DNA of 64,000 nucleotides, from NCBI GenBank assembly GCA_930367215.1, contig OV884059.1:63397393-63461392 (forward strand), given 5' to 3'. Below, one piece after another: positions 1 through 12,240 of the stretch (position 1 is its first letter; each line of letters opens with the position of its first letter). A model generated the notes under the pieces. The model did not search any database. It had not been told where the DNA came from and was given only the letters and a program-made list of their open reading frames with translations. The translations under genes and the position numbers were made by a program. Origin of the DNA: Pollenia angustigena (lineage: Eukaryota > Arthropoda > Insecta > Diptera > Polleniidae).

Positions 1-1219
1 CAAAATTTGGCCATTATATATTGCTTAAATATGAATTGCTAAGCTCTTCTCTAGTCTTTATTTTGTGGAGTAAGGCCTTTTAGCATTTGACACATCCATA
101 TATAGTCGAACTTCCCTATATTATACAGAACTAACATTTTTTTTTACTATTGTTTATAAAAACTGGTATTTTAGTTCGATTATCCATTATCAATAATATC
201 CATATAAGGAACAGTTTGAAGACTTTTGCGTTAAGTGTTTAATTGCTTGTAAGAAATAAAGTGCTTGAAAATAATCTGCTAGGCTACAAAACCTTTTGTG
301 CTGCTTATTTAACTTTTAATGATCAAATTTATTTTAAAATAAATGCTGCTACATTTTTGTCCACTAAAACGAGTGACTGTTGTTAAAATCGTTATCAAGA
401 AACTAAGATACTGCCATGCTACCTTTGCGCTTAGTTAATTGTATACCATATTTTTAGGTTATTTTACCTATGATTTTTTTTTTGTGTGTAAGGAGATCAA
501 ATTATAATAATTTTTAAATTTGTTCATTTTATAGAACTTCACTATAGAGATGTTCGAATGTATATATACACAGTGAAAAAACACGTCTTGTTTACAAGTT
601 AACGGGTATGAACTGTTGCATATAATTTTACCCTTCGCCACAGCTGGATTTTGTTTTTAATTTAACAAAATCGGTTACTAATTGACTTAGTAATAGACTT
701 ATAACCACGTTAATATTCCCAAAATAAGGGCTTTGGCACAATAGCGCCTTTATTATGAGTGATAGGTGGACCAAATTTAGTTCTGATATTTCTTATTAGG
801 AGAAGTTAGTAGTGGTACGATTTTTATTAATGCATTACAGTGCTATGCTGTTTCTTTAGTTGTTATATAAGTATCTACTTTCCGAAAATATGCATCTATA
901 TATATTTATTAATAAGTTCAACATGGACTGCCGGGTATCAACTTTCAGTCTATTGGACCACTTATTGTTTTATAATGCTAATTTAAAAAAAAAAATCCGT
1001 TTAGCGGATGCACTTCTATGCGGTAAAGTAAAAACATACAATCATATAAAAGCTGGAAGTTCAAAAAGGGGCAAAAGGGGCACAAAACATACAAAATGAT
1101 ACAAAAGGGGATTTAAAATAAAGGGACAAAGAAAGTGGCATGGCATTAAAAAAGGGCAAAAATGCGACTTTGGTCGCATAACGGTAACGCTGGTTGTATT
1201 TGTTTTTCGGGTTGCCTTT
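1..1219. other. AT-rich intergenic DNA, no gene
   Basis: Reading both strands I find only short open frames without recognisable domains. Nothing suggests a gene, RNA or intact mobile element. A small hairpin-like run (ATGCGACTTTGGTCGCAT) lies near 1161. Confidence 0.5.
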
Positions 1220-1755
1220 TGCTAGGAACACAACTGGGACGAACGACGAATTTTTGGCCGCGAATATTCGTCGACAAAAATAAAACATATTTGTGTATAT
1301 GTAAATACACACAATCAAGGCGTCGGCCGAAATTCGTCTCACGCGGCGACCTTGCAATAGATTTATTTCTATTTCATACGCCGGCGAACGACGAACAAAT
1401 CAGTACCAGGTGACCATGTTGGATTTTAGTTTTCAAGTATTTAAGTATATAAAGTTACTTTTTTACTTTAATAATTATTTTTTTTATTATTTTATCGCAT
1501 TTAAAATAAATATACAAAGTAGATAACTACAAGAATAGTTTTTAATTGTGTTTTTGTTAATGTTTGTGTTTTTTAAGTAAACTTTTTTTATATGGTCACA
1601 CTATTTCTCTCTCTTTACACAAACAGTAAACAACTTTCTCAATTAGTTATTCGTCGTTATTGTGTTTCATACGACGAATTTACTCAGCGAATTTTTACTA
1701 AAAAATTCGTCGTGTAGGGCGAAATTCGTCGTTCGTCCCAGTTGTGTTCCTAGCA
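1220..1755. mobile_element. 536-bp inverted-repeat element (MITE-like)
   Basis: The ends are a perfect 34-bp terminal inverted repeat beginning TGCTAGGAACACAACTGGGA. The element is flanked by TTT on both sides (1217-1219 and 1756-1758), a possible 3-bp target duplication. Just inside the ends are repeated AATTCGTCG motifs in both orientations. It encodes no protein, so it would be a non-autonomous DNA transposon. It is more GC-rich than its surroundings. The superfamily is not assigned. Confidence 0.8.
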
Positions 1756-2081
1756 TTTGTTACTGTTTATGCAATGAACAATGACAAACACGTGTGTGTG
1801 TTATACGATAAATTTTTTCACATTCTGATTTCAATGTAAATATTGTTGTTTGTTCTTTTTTTGACTGCTAAAAAATAGTTTTTTATTTATTTTCTCTATT
1901 TTAAAAGTAGTATAATAAAACAAGTGTATGGTATGTTTTGGGGATTTTAAGGAATACCTTAGTAGGACAATTTTTGCATTTAAAAAAAAACACGATGAGT
2001 AAATGTAAAAACCCGAAAAACTTCGTAATCCAGGCAAACCAGCGCCCACCGCTGATTTAAGCAAACAGTTGAATACGGGAT

Positions 2082-2135
2082 ATTGCATGCATTTTGTCGT
2101 CAGTGTGGTTTGAAACACGACAAAATGCATGCAAT
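2082..2135. repeat. Hairpin with perfect 19-bp arms
   Basis: Left arm 2082-2100 (ATTGCATGCATTTTGTCGT) is the exact reverse complement of 2117-2135, with a 16-nt loop between. It could be a tiny foldback or an RNA hairpin. No flanking duplication is clear. Confidence 0.7.
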
Positions 2136-2559
2136 GGTTACTTACGTTGTCCTCAATAAATTATTATTCAAGACAAATTAAAAAAAATGTCTCCAAAAAA
2201 GTCGTAAATACGATTTTTAACACGACAATATACACGTTTTCTTACTTAAGTTGTCGCCATCAATGTTTTATAGGCGACAAATTCAAAAATGTTCGGAAGA
2301 CATCCTTGACGACATTTGCGTCTATGACCATTTGGCCAACTGGGTTGTTTTAAAATATTCGTCTAAGACCTTATACATATATGTCCTTCTGTCTGCCCCT
2401 CAGTTTAAAACACGCTCACTTTCAAAAAGCTTAAAAGAACAAATCATTATTGGCGACAAATTGATTTTAGTTATTCTAAGCAGTTTGAGATTGAAATCCA
2501 GCGAAATCAGTGCAGTCTGCTAAGAGTTATGGATCTAAATGTGGAACCACCACCCTTAA

Positions 2560-2870
2560 AATTGATCATTTTGTTAAAAAAAAACTGGCATACGAATATT
2601 TTAAAATGTCCACTTTTCGAATATAAAATAAACCGGCTATTTTGGTAAAATTAATCGATTATTTTTGTAATGTGTAATTTATATACGTTTTCCTTGCTTT
2701 TTATGAAGAATGCCAAAACAAAATGTAACAAAATTAAAATAACATTATGAGCAATGTAAATAAAAATCCATTATATAAGCGTGTGTTCTTGTGACAAACA
2801 AACCAATTCAAAATACTACAAAAAAGCAATTAGCAATTTCTATTTATTATATGTATATGGGCAATTCCAG
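2560..2870. repeat. Terminal fragment of an AACCGG-rich repeat family
   Basis: About 250 bp from roughly 2590 align with 23990-24175 and 24536-24640. Shared blocks include the 'ATTTTAAAATGTC' stretch, 'CAAAACAAAATGTAACAAA', and the sequence around 'AAGCGTGTGTTCTTGT'. This looks like one end of a copy whose other end may be 7107-8190; later insertions would fill the gap. Confidence 0.5.
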
Positions 2871-2921
2871 CGAAAAGTCTACTTTTTGTAACGTAACGCC
2901 AGAAATAATTTAAATAAAACA

Positions 2922-3158
2922 AGTAAGAGTGCTATATTTGGCTGTGCCGAATCTTATATACCCTTCACCATTGTGCGAGCAGAATACAGAGCAACTAGAC
3001 AAAAACTAAATAAAACTGGTAAATATTTTTTTTTTTTTAAATAAGAGACAACCGGTTTTGAACTTCGCTTTTCATAAGGGCCCAGAATATATGTACTTTA
3101 TAGGGTGTAGGATCAATATTGTATATACCTTTTTACCTTCGGTGAAGGGTATAAAAAG
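2922..3158 (-). mobile_element. DINE/INE-1-like element, short copy
   Basis: On the minus strand it runs from TTATACCCTTCACCGAAGG, through a 'CCCTATAAAGTACATATATTCT' block (given here only for orientation), to GGTGAAGGGTATATAAG, a GGCTGTGCC-type hairpin and a CTTACTTGTT end. This resembles Drosophila INE-1/DINE, a non-autonomous Helentron relative. Related copies lie at 5.4, 36.2 and 49.2 kb. It has no coding capacity. Confidence 0.6.
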
Positions 3159-3178
3159 AGTAATTTTCGAGAATTCAG

Positions 3179-3409
3179 GGTTCTATTCACTGCATTCGAT
3201 ACTATCGTATCGAATAAACTATTGAATTTTTTTGCATACGATAGACACTAGCGTATCGAATGAAAACTCGATAAATGTAATGTCGAGTTACTCGATGTCG
3301 AATGCTATTATTTCAAATTCAATACATTTCATTCGATATCGAGTTTCAAGATACCAAAATAAATAATTTCGATGAATTTTGCTCGATATCGTATGCGGTG
3401 ATTAGACCC
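3179..3409. mobile_element. 231-bp MITE inside the tandem array
   Basis: Imperfect terminal repeats (GGTTCTATTCACTGCATTCG at the left; GCGGTGATTAGACC at the right) enclose AT-rich DNA with TATCGTATCGAA palindromes. CAG flanks both sides (3176-3178 and 3410-3412). The uninterrupted unit at about 4270 reads GATTCAGTATTTCGG with a single CAG, so this is a 3-bp target duplication shown by an empty paralogous site. Confidence 0.75.
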
Positions 3410-3680
3410 CAGTATTGCGGTTATAACTCATACAAATTTCCGAAATTTTGGTATATAAGTCATATACATAGGACATATGGCAGCCCTAAAATTTAGGTTT
3501 TTATAAAAATTTTGATGTTTTTTAGCCCATTTTTTGAGTATTTTGCTTATAAATTACCCATTGTCTAACCGATTTGATAGTTTTATATACCGACGTGTTA
3601 AGGAAGAATTTTACCATTTACTTAAGTTATATTTATATATAAACATTTATATAAACTTGTAAATATAACAAAGTTAAAAA

Positions 3681-4254
3681 CATTCAAGTGTTTAGGTTTT
3701 TTAAAACGGTGCAAGACTTACTTCACTTCCTCCGATCTCCTTACTATCTATACCACCTATATCCGACCGAAGATGGAATACAACTCCCATATATGGGCAG
3801 GGGATTCAAAGTCTATTTTGAACCTTCTGGACCGCGTACTCTATTGACTCATTGGGGCATCGTCGGAATGTGGGTTGTGTGACACTTTTCTATCGATATT
3901 ACCATGGGAGGTGTTCCACTGAGATAAGTGAACTTATTCCACCCGCCCGAGTATTTCTTCGTAATACCCGCTCATCCAGTGGATCACATCCGTTTGTAGT
4001 CGATTGTCCTGTGTTTCGCACAACGCATTATAGAGAAAATTCGTTTTTCAGTCGAACTATCCGTATGTGGAATAAACTTCCCGCAGAGGTCTTTCCCGGT
4101 ACTTATAATTTATTAAGATTCAAGTCAAATGTCCACAAACACTATTCCCTCTTTCCTCCTTCCCAAACCTTATTTTCCCGATCAACACAATGCACTGCAT
4201 ATATAGGGGGCATCCCTTGAGTGTTGGTTTATCGTTAAAAAAAAAAAAAAAAAA
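3681..4254 (+). pseudogene. 5'-truncated non-LTR retrotransposon (LINE) 3' end
   Basis: The conceptual translation matches the C-terminal tail of Jockey/CR1-type reverse transcriptases. It has a GFLKRC...TSSDLLTIYTTYIRPK segment (about 3692-3770), MEYNSHIWAG (from about 3769), then after a short deletion and frameshift HRRNVGCVTLFYRYYHGRCS (from about 3855), a HPFVVD block and FSRTIRMWNKLPAEVFPG, stopping at 4218-4220. A short 3' UTR leads into about 20 A residues (4237-4254). The neighbouring repeat unit near 4720 shows the site without the insert. The catalytic RT and endonuclease domains are absent, so the copy is dead on arrival. Confidence 0.85.
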
Positions 4255-5040
4255 AGAGTAATTTTTGTGGATTCAGTATTTCGGTTATAACTCTGCCATT
4301 TTTTAACCGATTTGGCAGATTTATATACCGACGTGTTGAAGAAGAAATTTACCATTTACTTTAGTTATAAAGCTTGGACTCGGGGAGAGCTATGGTTTCC
4401 GAAAGTGGGTATTTAAAAAAAAAAAATTAATTTTGGTCATAACTTTTTTGTATCTAAACCGATTTTTCCGAGTTTTTTATAAAATATGTTCTACAAGAAA
4501 TTTCAGATATTTTGGTATATAAGTCATATCCATAGGACGTGTAGCAGCTGTTTGATGTTTTTTAGCCCATTTTTGGAGTATTTTGCTCATAAATTACCCA
4601 TTGTCTAACCGATTTGATAGTTTTATATACCGACGTGTTAAGGAAGAATTTTACCATTTACTTAAGTTATATTTATATATAAACATTTATAAAAACTTGT
4701 AAATATATATTTTAACAAAGTTAATTATTAAAAAGAGTAATTTTTGTGGATTCAGTATTTCGGTTATAACTCTGCCATTTTTTAACCGATTTGGCAGATT
4801 TATATACCGACGTTTTTAAGAAGAAATTTACCATTTACTTTAGTTATAAAGCTTGGACTCGGGGAGATCTATGGTTCCCGAAAGTTGTTGGTTGTTGGTC
4901 ATAACTTTTTTGTATCTGAACCGATTTTCCCGAGTTTTTTATAAAATATGTTCTACTAAAAATTTCCGATATTTTGATATATAATTCATATCCATAGGAC
5001 ATATGGCAGCCCTTAAATTTAGGTTTTTATAAAATTTTAA

Positions 5041-5528
5041 ATTTTTTTTTGTACGGGAGGTACCACGCTCACTTCTCCAATCCCGCCCACATTTTGTAGG
5101 ATGGTGTGTATTGGCAACCTAAATGTGTGTACCTAATTTGGAAACTTTGGCTCTTGTCGTTCTCAAGATATACAGAAATAAAAAAAATACAACAACAAGG
5201 GATTTTTGGAAAAATTTAGAGGTAGTCGTGGTTTTTTGCTCATATCTAAGTCATTTATGGACCGATCTGGCTGAATTTCAATAGCAAGAAATGGTGGACT
5301 GTATGTAACATAAATGTAAAACAACCTAGCCGCTATCATGTCTGGATTATCCGGAAAACACATATCAAACGTAAGACGGACAGACGGACATCGTTAAATC
5401 AACTTCTCTTCTCATAGGGACCCAGAATATATATACTTTATGGGGTCTAAAATCAATATTGTGGAAATTACAAACGTTATGACAAACTTATATATACCCT
5501 TTTACACCTGTGGTGAAGGGTATAAAAA
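5041..5528 (-). mobile_element. DINE/INE-1-like element
   Basis: On the plus strand it contains GACGGACAGACGGACATCG, then CCCAGAATATATATACTTTA and GGTGAAGGGTATAAAA at the right edge. These match the hallmark interior and end of fly INE-1/DINE repeats, read backwards. The upstream 'GGACCGATCTGGCTGAATTT' also recurs, inverted, at 49.3 kb. Non-coding. Confidence 0.6.
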
Positions 5529-5920
5529 TTTTATGTATGTATATGTATAGTTTACGTTTTTATATTGTGGTATAAAGCGCAACTAGCTCTACATTTAGTA
5601 ACAAAAGGGATAACGGTTAAACAACATGGTCCTAAAATACAACCTTATTTGCATTCTGGCGTTATATTAAAAAAAGGAGACTTTTTGCTCAAAATGCCCA
5701 TATGTGCCGTTAAACGAGCAAATATTTTTAATTCTAAAAGCTTGAAAAATAACTGCCTGTTCATCTATTTTCGGACGAACACTTCGTTCGCTTAGCTTAT
5801 ATGTAAAACAAAAACAATATTTTATTATTTGTTTTTCTTTAAAATGTTTAAAATGTATTTTTGCTTATATCTGCAAATCTTTACCGTCGATTGGTGTAAT
5901 ATATAGTGCTACTTCATAAC
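5529..5920. other. Intergenic, no supported gene
   Basis: A 76-codon open frame (5565-5795) has no recognisable domain or codon signature. I see nothing else in this stretch. Confidence 0.4.
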
Positions 5921-6996
5921 TTTATATATGAGTCGTTTATTTTGAAAGTGGTTTAAGTCCATTTTTTTAAAAAAAGAAGTTAATGATAACAACAATCGCA
6001 ATCCTATATAATCTTTTTATTTATAAACAATTTAAGTCTATTATCATTAAAATCGCTATGATTTTGGGCACTTACAAGTTAGTTAGCTAACGAAATCCAA
6101 AAAAAAATTATTTTGAAACCGGTTTAAGTCCACAAATTTTTATTAACTAAAATGAAACGTAAAGATTTTTTTATACATAACCTCTGGAAGAAGCAATTCA
6201 TCAATGGTTTAAAAACACTAGTGGCGAACCTGTAAATTGGCTAAGGATATGTTGGATGCGATTTATAAAAAGTGAACCCTATAAAAAGTTTTATAAAGAA
6301 TCTATGGAAGTGGATAAAGAGTTCAAAATACTTGACTTATAACCCTGTCGGGGAAGACCAAGGAACTTCAACAAAATAAAATAAACACCATTATTCAAAA
6401 ATGTACGTCCCATTTCAACTCCTAAGTATAAGGATATAATGGAGTTACTAAGGTATATACCACCTAAGCACCATGAATATTTTAACAAAACCTCACACGT
6501 AATCTAATTGAGGAGAAATAATATGGCAAAATCTTTAATATTATCCTTAATAAATGAATGTAAATTTTTTATTTAATGAATTCATATTTATTTTTAATTA
6601 CATAAATAAAAATCTGTATCTGAATTGAAAGCTTCCCTATTTATTTTAAAGCTATTACATTCATATACATCAAACATAAAATATTTACAATTTCAATTGC
6701 TTAATTTCTTTAAAATAAGTGGACTTATTCCTTTTCACAAACAAAGAAGTCATTTTATTAATTCTGAAAGTGGTTTAAGTCCATTTTAGGTTCTGAAACA
6801 CAGCTTATTTTTCTAGTAAAGTTTACAAAATGTATTACGTTATATATTCTAACATGTTTAAAGTCACAAAGCCAAAAAAAAAATTAATACCACTTAACAA
6901 TATTTTTGAAACAAATCAAACACAAACCCTTAAATATCTCAATATAAGAAAAAATGGACTTAAACCACTTTCGAAATAAACGACTCATATATAAAA
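5921..6996. mobile_element. 1.08-kb inverted-repeat DNA element
   Basis: The ends are inverted copies of TATATATGAGTCGTTTATTT followed by GAAAGTGGTTTAAGTCCATT, about 46 bp with one mismatch. GGTTTAAGTCCA recurs inside near 6120 and 6770 as a subterminal motif. A decayed plus-strand frame near 6380-6500 reads roughly 'PKYKDIMELLRYIPPKHHEY', resembling short conserved segments in insect transposon proteins (recollection of pattern, not verified). Stops interrupt it, so the copy is non-autonomous. TATATA at both edges may hide the target duplication. Confidence 0.7.
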
Positions 6997-7106
6997 ACCC
7001 TTTTTACAAATTTGACTTCTTCATTTAATTTTTTTACATTTTGTGGTACGAATATCACGACACGTCAAAATGGAAATGCCCATATGTACATATATGTATT
7101 TTTATA

Positions 7107-8190
7107 AAGATGTCTTCTCTAGTGTTATTTCGAACTGATTTAAAAGACAATGGTGCTTAAAGGGCCCTAATATGATAAGTTGCAAAGGTTCTTCAACGTC
7201 ACGACGTATAAATCACCTTCAATTAGTCCACAAGCTTCATATAAATATACGCCAAGTAAAACTCGACTCTGTTCCAAGTAGTTCTCAAGAGACTGCAAAT
7301 AATACTTTACTAAAATACGCTGCAAAAAAAAAGTATTGGGTGAAACATTAGCATGTTGTGTTGCCAAGGACGGAATGCCCGTTAAGGCACTAACGACTTC
7401 TTCATGCTTAAAACTCAACGATATGGGAAAATTCATCAGTTTATTAAAACACCAAGAAAATAAAACAAAATTAAAGGAATTAAACAATTTAAAGAAAGGT
7501 TTGAAATTGTGATCGACACATTTACATATATAATAAAAGCATGTTCATATGTATTACTATTCGTTTCTTTAACAAACAAAGTAATTTGGAATATATAATC
7601 CTGGCTAAGAGGTTTTGTTTGCAACTTTTTAAAAATATGGCTGAAGTCTATTAATTCATATAGACATGCTTAACCACAAACAAATTAAAACTCATATCAA
7701 ATAAATTTGGGAGAATATCTCAAACAATAAATTAATTAAATTCCTTAAATTAATTGATTAAATATTTGAAGTCCTACACGTGACTACTTGTTTTCTTAAA
7801 GAATTGTTTGCTTTTGCAAAACGTTTGGCTAGAGAAAAAATTATTTAACAGTTTCTAATAAACATTATACAATTATCATCTTTGAAATAAAGTAACATAA
7901 AATAAAGCTCAAGTTAGATCAATTTACTGCTCACGCTTTTTTTTGGATTTTATCGCCTAATATTTGTTAGGTCTGAACATACCTTAAGACATATCTACAT
8001 ATGTATTTTGTAGGTTCCTTATCGTCGTGAATTGTTTTGTTTTTATTCAAATTAACTTTTAATTACAAAAACTAATTTGATTTTTGTATTTTTATGTATT
8101 CGGTTATTTTTAAAATTCTTAACCGAAAACCGCAATATTCGAAAACCGTTTTTTTTGAAAAAGTCAATTAATCGGTCTCCCTAATAAAAA
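7107..8190. repeat. Relic of the AACCGG-rich element family (distal half)
   Basis: It aligns with 25440-26140. Shared blocks include ATGATAAGTTGCAAAGGTTC, TTAGTCCACAA, CTCCGTTCCAAGTAGTTCT-like DNA and a terminal run of AACCGGTTTT-type motifs ending in TCGAATAATCG or TCAATTAATCG. A minus-strand frame (7167-7487) is open but not recognisable. The two copies differ by many substitutions and are old. Confidence 0.6.
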
Positions 8191-9499
8191 TCATACTACT
8201 AAATTTCGTGAAGGTCAGTCAATAATTTTCTATAGGCCTCATATAAAGCCTACTCTCGGAAAACAGTTTAGTGTGCCTAGCACCGTTACGAATAATGCTA
8301 TTGAAATAACCAAACCAAACCAAATTTTTTGAAGATCAGTCCATTATTTACCATAAGACCCATTTAAAGCCCACGCACAGAATTTGGTAATGAACGATTC
8401 ATAATATACAATAGTTCCAATATAAAATTCCCTCCTGAATATCACCTAAATACACCTAGTATTTCTAGAATAAATCATGACATTTTCTTCAAACTTGGTG
8501 AAATTTAGTTTTTAATGATTTCTTGGAATATATGTATATACATATATTTACATGTTTTTTTCACTCCTCAGGGCAGCATAGGCCTTTTTGGAATTGACTT
8601 TATTAATACACCTAAAACTGCAACAAATTATAATTTTTTATAATTATAATACTGTGAGGTCAGTTTTAAAATATTCGAACTCTCGGCAGAGGGTATCAAA
8701 GATTCGGTGTAGCCAAATATACATATATCACTGTTACTTGTTTGTTTTTTTTTTTATTTACAAAAATTAACCTACTATTATTGTTTTTATGACAGCTGCT
8801 GTGATGGTATATGGGAGACGTCAAACATAGACTGGTGTTTTACATTTTCTATGTACATCATTCATGTGTTTCGCGCAAATGTAGGTCAGTGTGACGCGAC
8901 GCAATTTTTATTAAAGTCAGTTATGGGCGCTATCATAAGTTGTAATGTTTTAGAATTTGTATTAATTTTATCCAGCAAATTATGGCTGGGTTTTATGAAT
9001 TCAATTTATACCATATACATACATATGTATGCATTAATCAGAGAGTGCAAATAAGGAATATTTTTCATATTTGAACTAAAAAAACCAAACTAAAAGAGAA
9101 GTGCATAAGACATACATCAAGATAATCCTTGATAAATAGACTACATTTAGATGCATTAATTTTAATTTTTTTTAAGTTTAATTAAAAACCTCATCTATAC
9201 CGATTATTTTTTGAGTTTTATTTATTGCTAAGGAAATAAAACTTATTTTTTTTAAGTAAAATTTTTTGTTTTTTTATTCATCAGATATAAAAAGGGACAT
9301 CACGATGGGTAGTGCAAAGTGTGCAAGCGATGCAAATGCATGCAAAAATACACTCATTTGCACAATACAACAACAAAATGTACGTATTTGAAATTTGCTC
9401 AATTTTACTTCGTTTGTACAAAAAAAAAACCATGAGCAAAATTAGTATGTAGTGTGCTCAGTTGCAAACAAATGTTAACAATAACATTTGACATATTTA
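8191..9499. other. AT-rich intergenic DNA
   Basis: I see only short open frames and simple AT sequence. Nothing here can be assigned to a gene or a recognisable element. Confidence 0.4.
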
Positions 9500-9983
9500 G
9501 GGGATTCACAAGGTGTCATAAAGTGATATGTCTTAAAATAATAACTTGAAAATATACGACTGTTTTGAACAAGCCCTCATAATTCAGTGTACTATTTTGA
9601 ATTTTAATCAGCTTATTTAAAACAAATATAGAAAATAAATATTTACCAAAAATAAAAATATTTTTTTTTAATTCAAATCCATGAATTAATAAATTAAATT
9701 AGATCTTACCTAACTATTTTCCATTTTTCAGACGCAAATCAGAAATAAATTTTATTTTGTTTGTTTACCAAACAGCAGAGTCGTAAGCCGAGTGGTTTGT
9801 TGAAAAAAACTCTAGCCGCAGGTTAAATTCGGATGTTAGCCGGATAACATTTTACCATCAACGGCGACGGCTTACAAAAACTAATGTGGCTCAGCCGTTC
9901 AGCACAGGTCTCTTTGGTTTAATTACGACAGTACAATAAACATAGCAAGCAAAGTTATATTTATTTAAGCCATTTTTTGCTTA

Positions 9984-10361
9984 AGGTGCTATCAGACGGG
10001 ATGTATTTTACATATGTACTGTCACTTTTCTTACCCATATGTAATTCCGTATGTATGTCAAAATTTCCATTTTACATACGATTCATAATTTTTGCTATCA
10101 CACCTGCTTATGTTTTTCCTTATGACATAACCTATAAATGAAAAGCTGACTTTTGTTTACGTTTCAAAACAATCCAGCTGTTTTGTTTATGTTTGCCGCA
10201 GGAAAATAGAGCGTGTTCTAATCGAAAAAGTTACATATGTATTTCCACATGTATTTTACACATGCAAAGTTTCATATGTATCACACGATGTGAACAACTT
10301 TTACAGATGGAAAATTTGACAGTACATACATATGTAAAATACATCCCGTCTGATAGCACCT
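9984..10361. mobile_element. TTA-flanked MITE, family A copy 1
   Basis: The terminal inverted repeats begin AGGTGCTATCAGACGGGATG and extend about 40 bp with one small indel. TTA duplicates flank it (9981-9983 and 10362-10364). A 379-bp copy, inverted relative to this one, is at 33046-33424. Three-base TTA or TAA duplications are typical of PIF/Harbinger-derived MITEs. Non-coding. Confidence 0.85.
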
Positions 10362-10401
10362 TTAGAAAGCAACAACAATACATATTTTTAAACCAGAAGT
10401 G

Positions 10402-11222
10402 CCCAACAAACACGAAGTCAAACCTTTGATATGAAATGAGTTTATAATTTGACATCAAACACAATTCTCAAACGTTTTTCAATTGTTTGATTTAACATTT
10501 ATATTCAAATTGATAATGATTTGAAAATAAACATTTGATATCAAATGTTTTATCAATTTGATGTCAAATGTTTTTCAAATGTTAAATATAAATCAAAAAT
10601 AAACTTGGCAGCACTTAAGCGAAAAAAGCATTAAAAATGGCGATTAAAGTTGCATTTTTTACTTTGTGGTTAAATGTGTTTTACTATTAAAAATAAATTT
10701 TAAATAAAGTGAACAGTTTATTTCTTGTGAAAATTAAAAATTATTTGTGAGTCATTCCAATGATTAAGAAAGAATACAAAAAAAAGAAAATAAAACGGGA
10801 AAGTGAAGAAAATTTGTTGAACGATCACGATGCTACAATCCTCAAAATAAAAGGTAGCAAATGTCGTCTTTGCAAGAATTAGAGGACGGAAAGAACATTA
10901 TTTCACCTTAAAGCTATGGGGCCGAATGTTTATCTCACAGTTTATTTAAATAAATATTAAAATTTAAATTAAAAAAAAATAAAATATTTTTATTTACATC
11001 CCACATTGTATTATAATCAACATTTGAAAAACATTTGAGAATTACGTTTGAAAGCAAGCTGAAAATAAAGGCATTTTTCAATTTGAAAATAATTTCCCCT
11101 TTTTGTTCAGAACGCTATGGTTTTCAAATGATTTTCAAATCATTATCAAACGTTTGTTGTTTGAGAAAACGTTTGATTTCAAATCATTTTCAATTTGAAA
11201 TCAACCCTCCGTGTTTGTTGGG
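10402..11222. mobile_element. 821-bp CCC-ended element with a small ORF
   Basis: The ends are CCCAACAAACACG and its inverse, flanked by TG on both sides, a possible 2-bp duplication. Inside both ends are many ATTTGAAAT/ATTTCAAAT-type subterminal repeats. The middle holds a transcript-like block with an ATG frame at 10760-10882. A shorter relative with CCCACCAAACAC ends is at 11641-11845. Confidence 0.65.
10760..10882 (+). CDS. Small lysine-rich ORF inside a non-autonomous element
   Basis: Forty codons begin MIKKEYKKKKIKRESEENLL and end CRLCKN before a TAG. The Lys/Arg-rich start could be a nuclear-targeting stretch, and the closing Cys pair is suggestive but too short for a zinc-finger call. 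The frame may be the surviving first exon of a lost transposase, since it sits centrally between subterminal repeats. It could equally be chance. Not recognised. Confidence 0.2.
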   Translation: MIKKEYKKKKIKRESEENLLNDHDATILKIKGSKCRLCKN

Positions 11223-11258
11223 TGGGCACAACTAAAACTATGCTTGTATTGATGCTTA

Positions 11259-11611
11259 AGGCTAGATTACACTATTATACTTTGTATTAATACATGTCAA
11301 AAACTCAAGTAATATGACAAAGTGTGATAGTGTGAATGCAATGTGTCACGAAAATGAAAAGTATTAAGAAAAAAGTTTGACATCCCATACGACTTCATCG
11401 TTTTTTGAAAAACTTCTAAACAATAATACTTTTCATTGGATCAGGGTTGCATTTTATTTCATGTGTGAGTGTTTATTCTTTGTGTGATGGTGTGAACACA
11501 AACTGTCATGTTACATTAGATTTTTTGACAGTCGCAACAAAACTCATTAGATTTCTATATCACAAAGTATTATGGAATACGTAAGACTTGTGAGATAGTG
11601 TAATCTAGGCT
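11259..11611. mobile_element. 353-bp TTA-flanked MITE
   Basis: The ends are AGGCTAGATTACACTAT and its near-perfect inverse, flanked by TTA (11256-11258 and 11612-11614). The size and the 3-bp TTA duplication suggest a PIF/Harbinger-type MITE. Non-coding. Confidence 0.8.
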
Positions 11612-11640
11612 TTATTAGTATAAGTGAGACGGCAGAAGTA

Positions 11641-11845
11641 CCCACCAAACACAAAGCCAAGCATTTGAAATAAATGGTGCATTATATTTTATATTTTACG
11701 CATTTGAAGTAATATAAAACATTTTTTAATAGTTTAAATTGTAGAGATTTACTGTTCACAGAAAAAAGTAACAGTAAAACAAGTACAGTAAATTATTTTT
11801 CGCATAACATCATTTATTTGAAATAAAACACGTGTGTTTGGTGGG
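11641..11845. mobile_element. 205-bp CCC-ended MITE with TA duplication
   Basis: CCCACCAAACAC at the left is matched by GTGTTTGGTGGG at the right, with TA on both flanks. The termini resemble those of the element at 10402-11222. Confidence 0.7.
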
Positions 11846-12240
11846 TAAATTCTCTTGAAAAAATATATAAAAAATATAAGAAAATGTGTCTCATCAAAAG
11901 CTAAATTAAAGAGGCTAAGAATACGTGTGAAATCTCTCAGCACAATTGTGCTATGGAGCGCCCACCATTGTTTTAAACCATTGTAAAATGTTTGAACATT
12001 ATGACAATATAACATGATAGCACACCTTGTGAATACCCCAAATATTTACTGGATTTCATTCATGTTTTATTAAAAAAAATTTTACAAACAAATTTATTTT
12101 ATATTTTTTATAAATTTTAAAAGTTTCAACTTTGACGTTCTTATAAATATTTTTACCTATATTTGCCGTCAATATTTCTATAGAAAAATATTTGTTTATT
12201 TAAAATAGATAATAAATAATAAATTCGAGATTTCTCGTTA

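Larger units (their letters stand above)
3159..5040. repeat. Tandem array of a roughly 470-480-bp unit
   Basis: Two alternating blocks repeat. One contains ACCGATTTGATAGTTTTATA (near 3570 and 4610); the other contains ACCGATTTGGCAGATTTATA (near 4300 and 4780). The second block recurs 479 bp apart. The first recurs 1040 bp apart, because a LINE of about 575 bp lies between. A further partial unit runs to about 5035 ('CATAGGACATATGGCAGCCC'). The array looks like a short satellite or duplicated repeat and has no coding potential. Confidence 0.8.
9500..12039. mobile_element. Candidate outer element enclosing a MITE nest
   Basis: GGGGATTCACAAGGTGT at 9500 is inverted at 12022-12039 (ACACCTTGTGAATACCCC). 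A third copy of the end, extending to TGCTATCATGTTATAATG, begins near 63883. ATATTTA lies close to both edges but is offset by 2 nt on the right, so the target duplication is uncertain. At least four smaller elements lie inside, which suggests an old element used as a landing pad. Confidence 0.45.
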
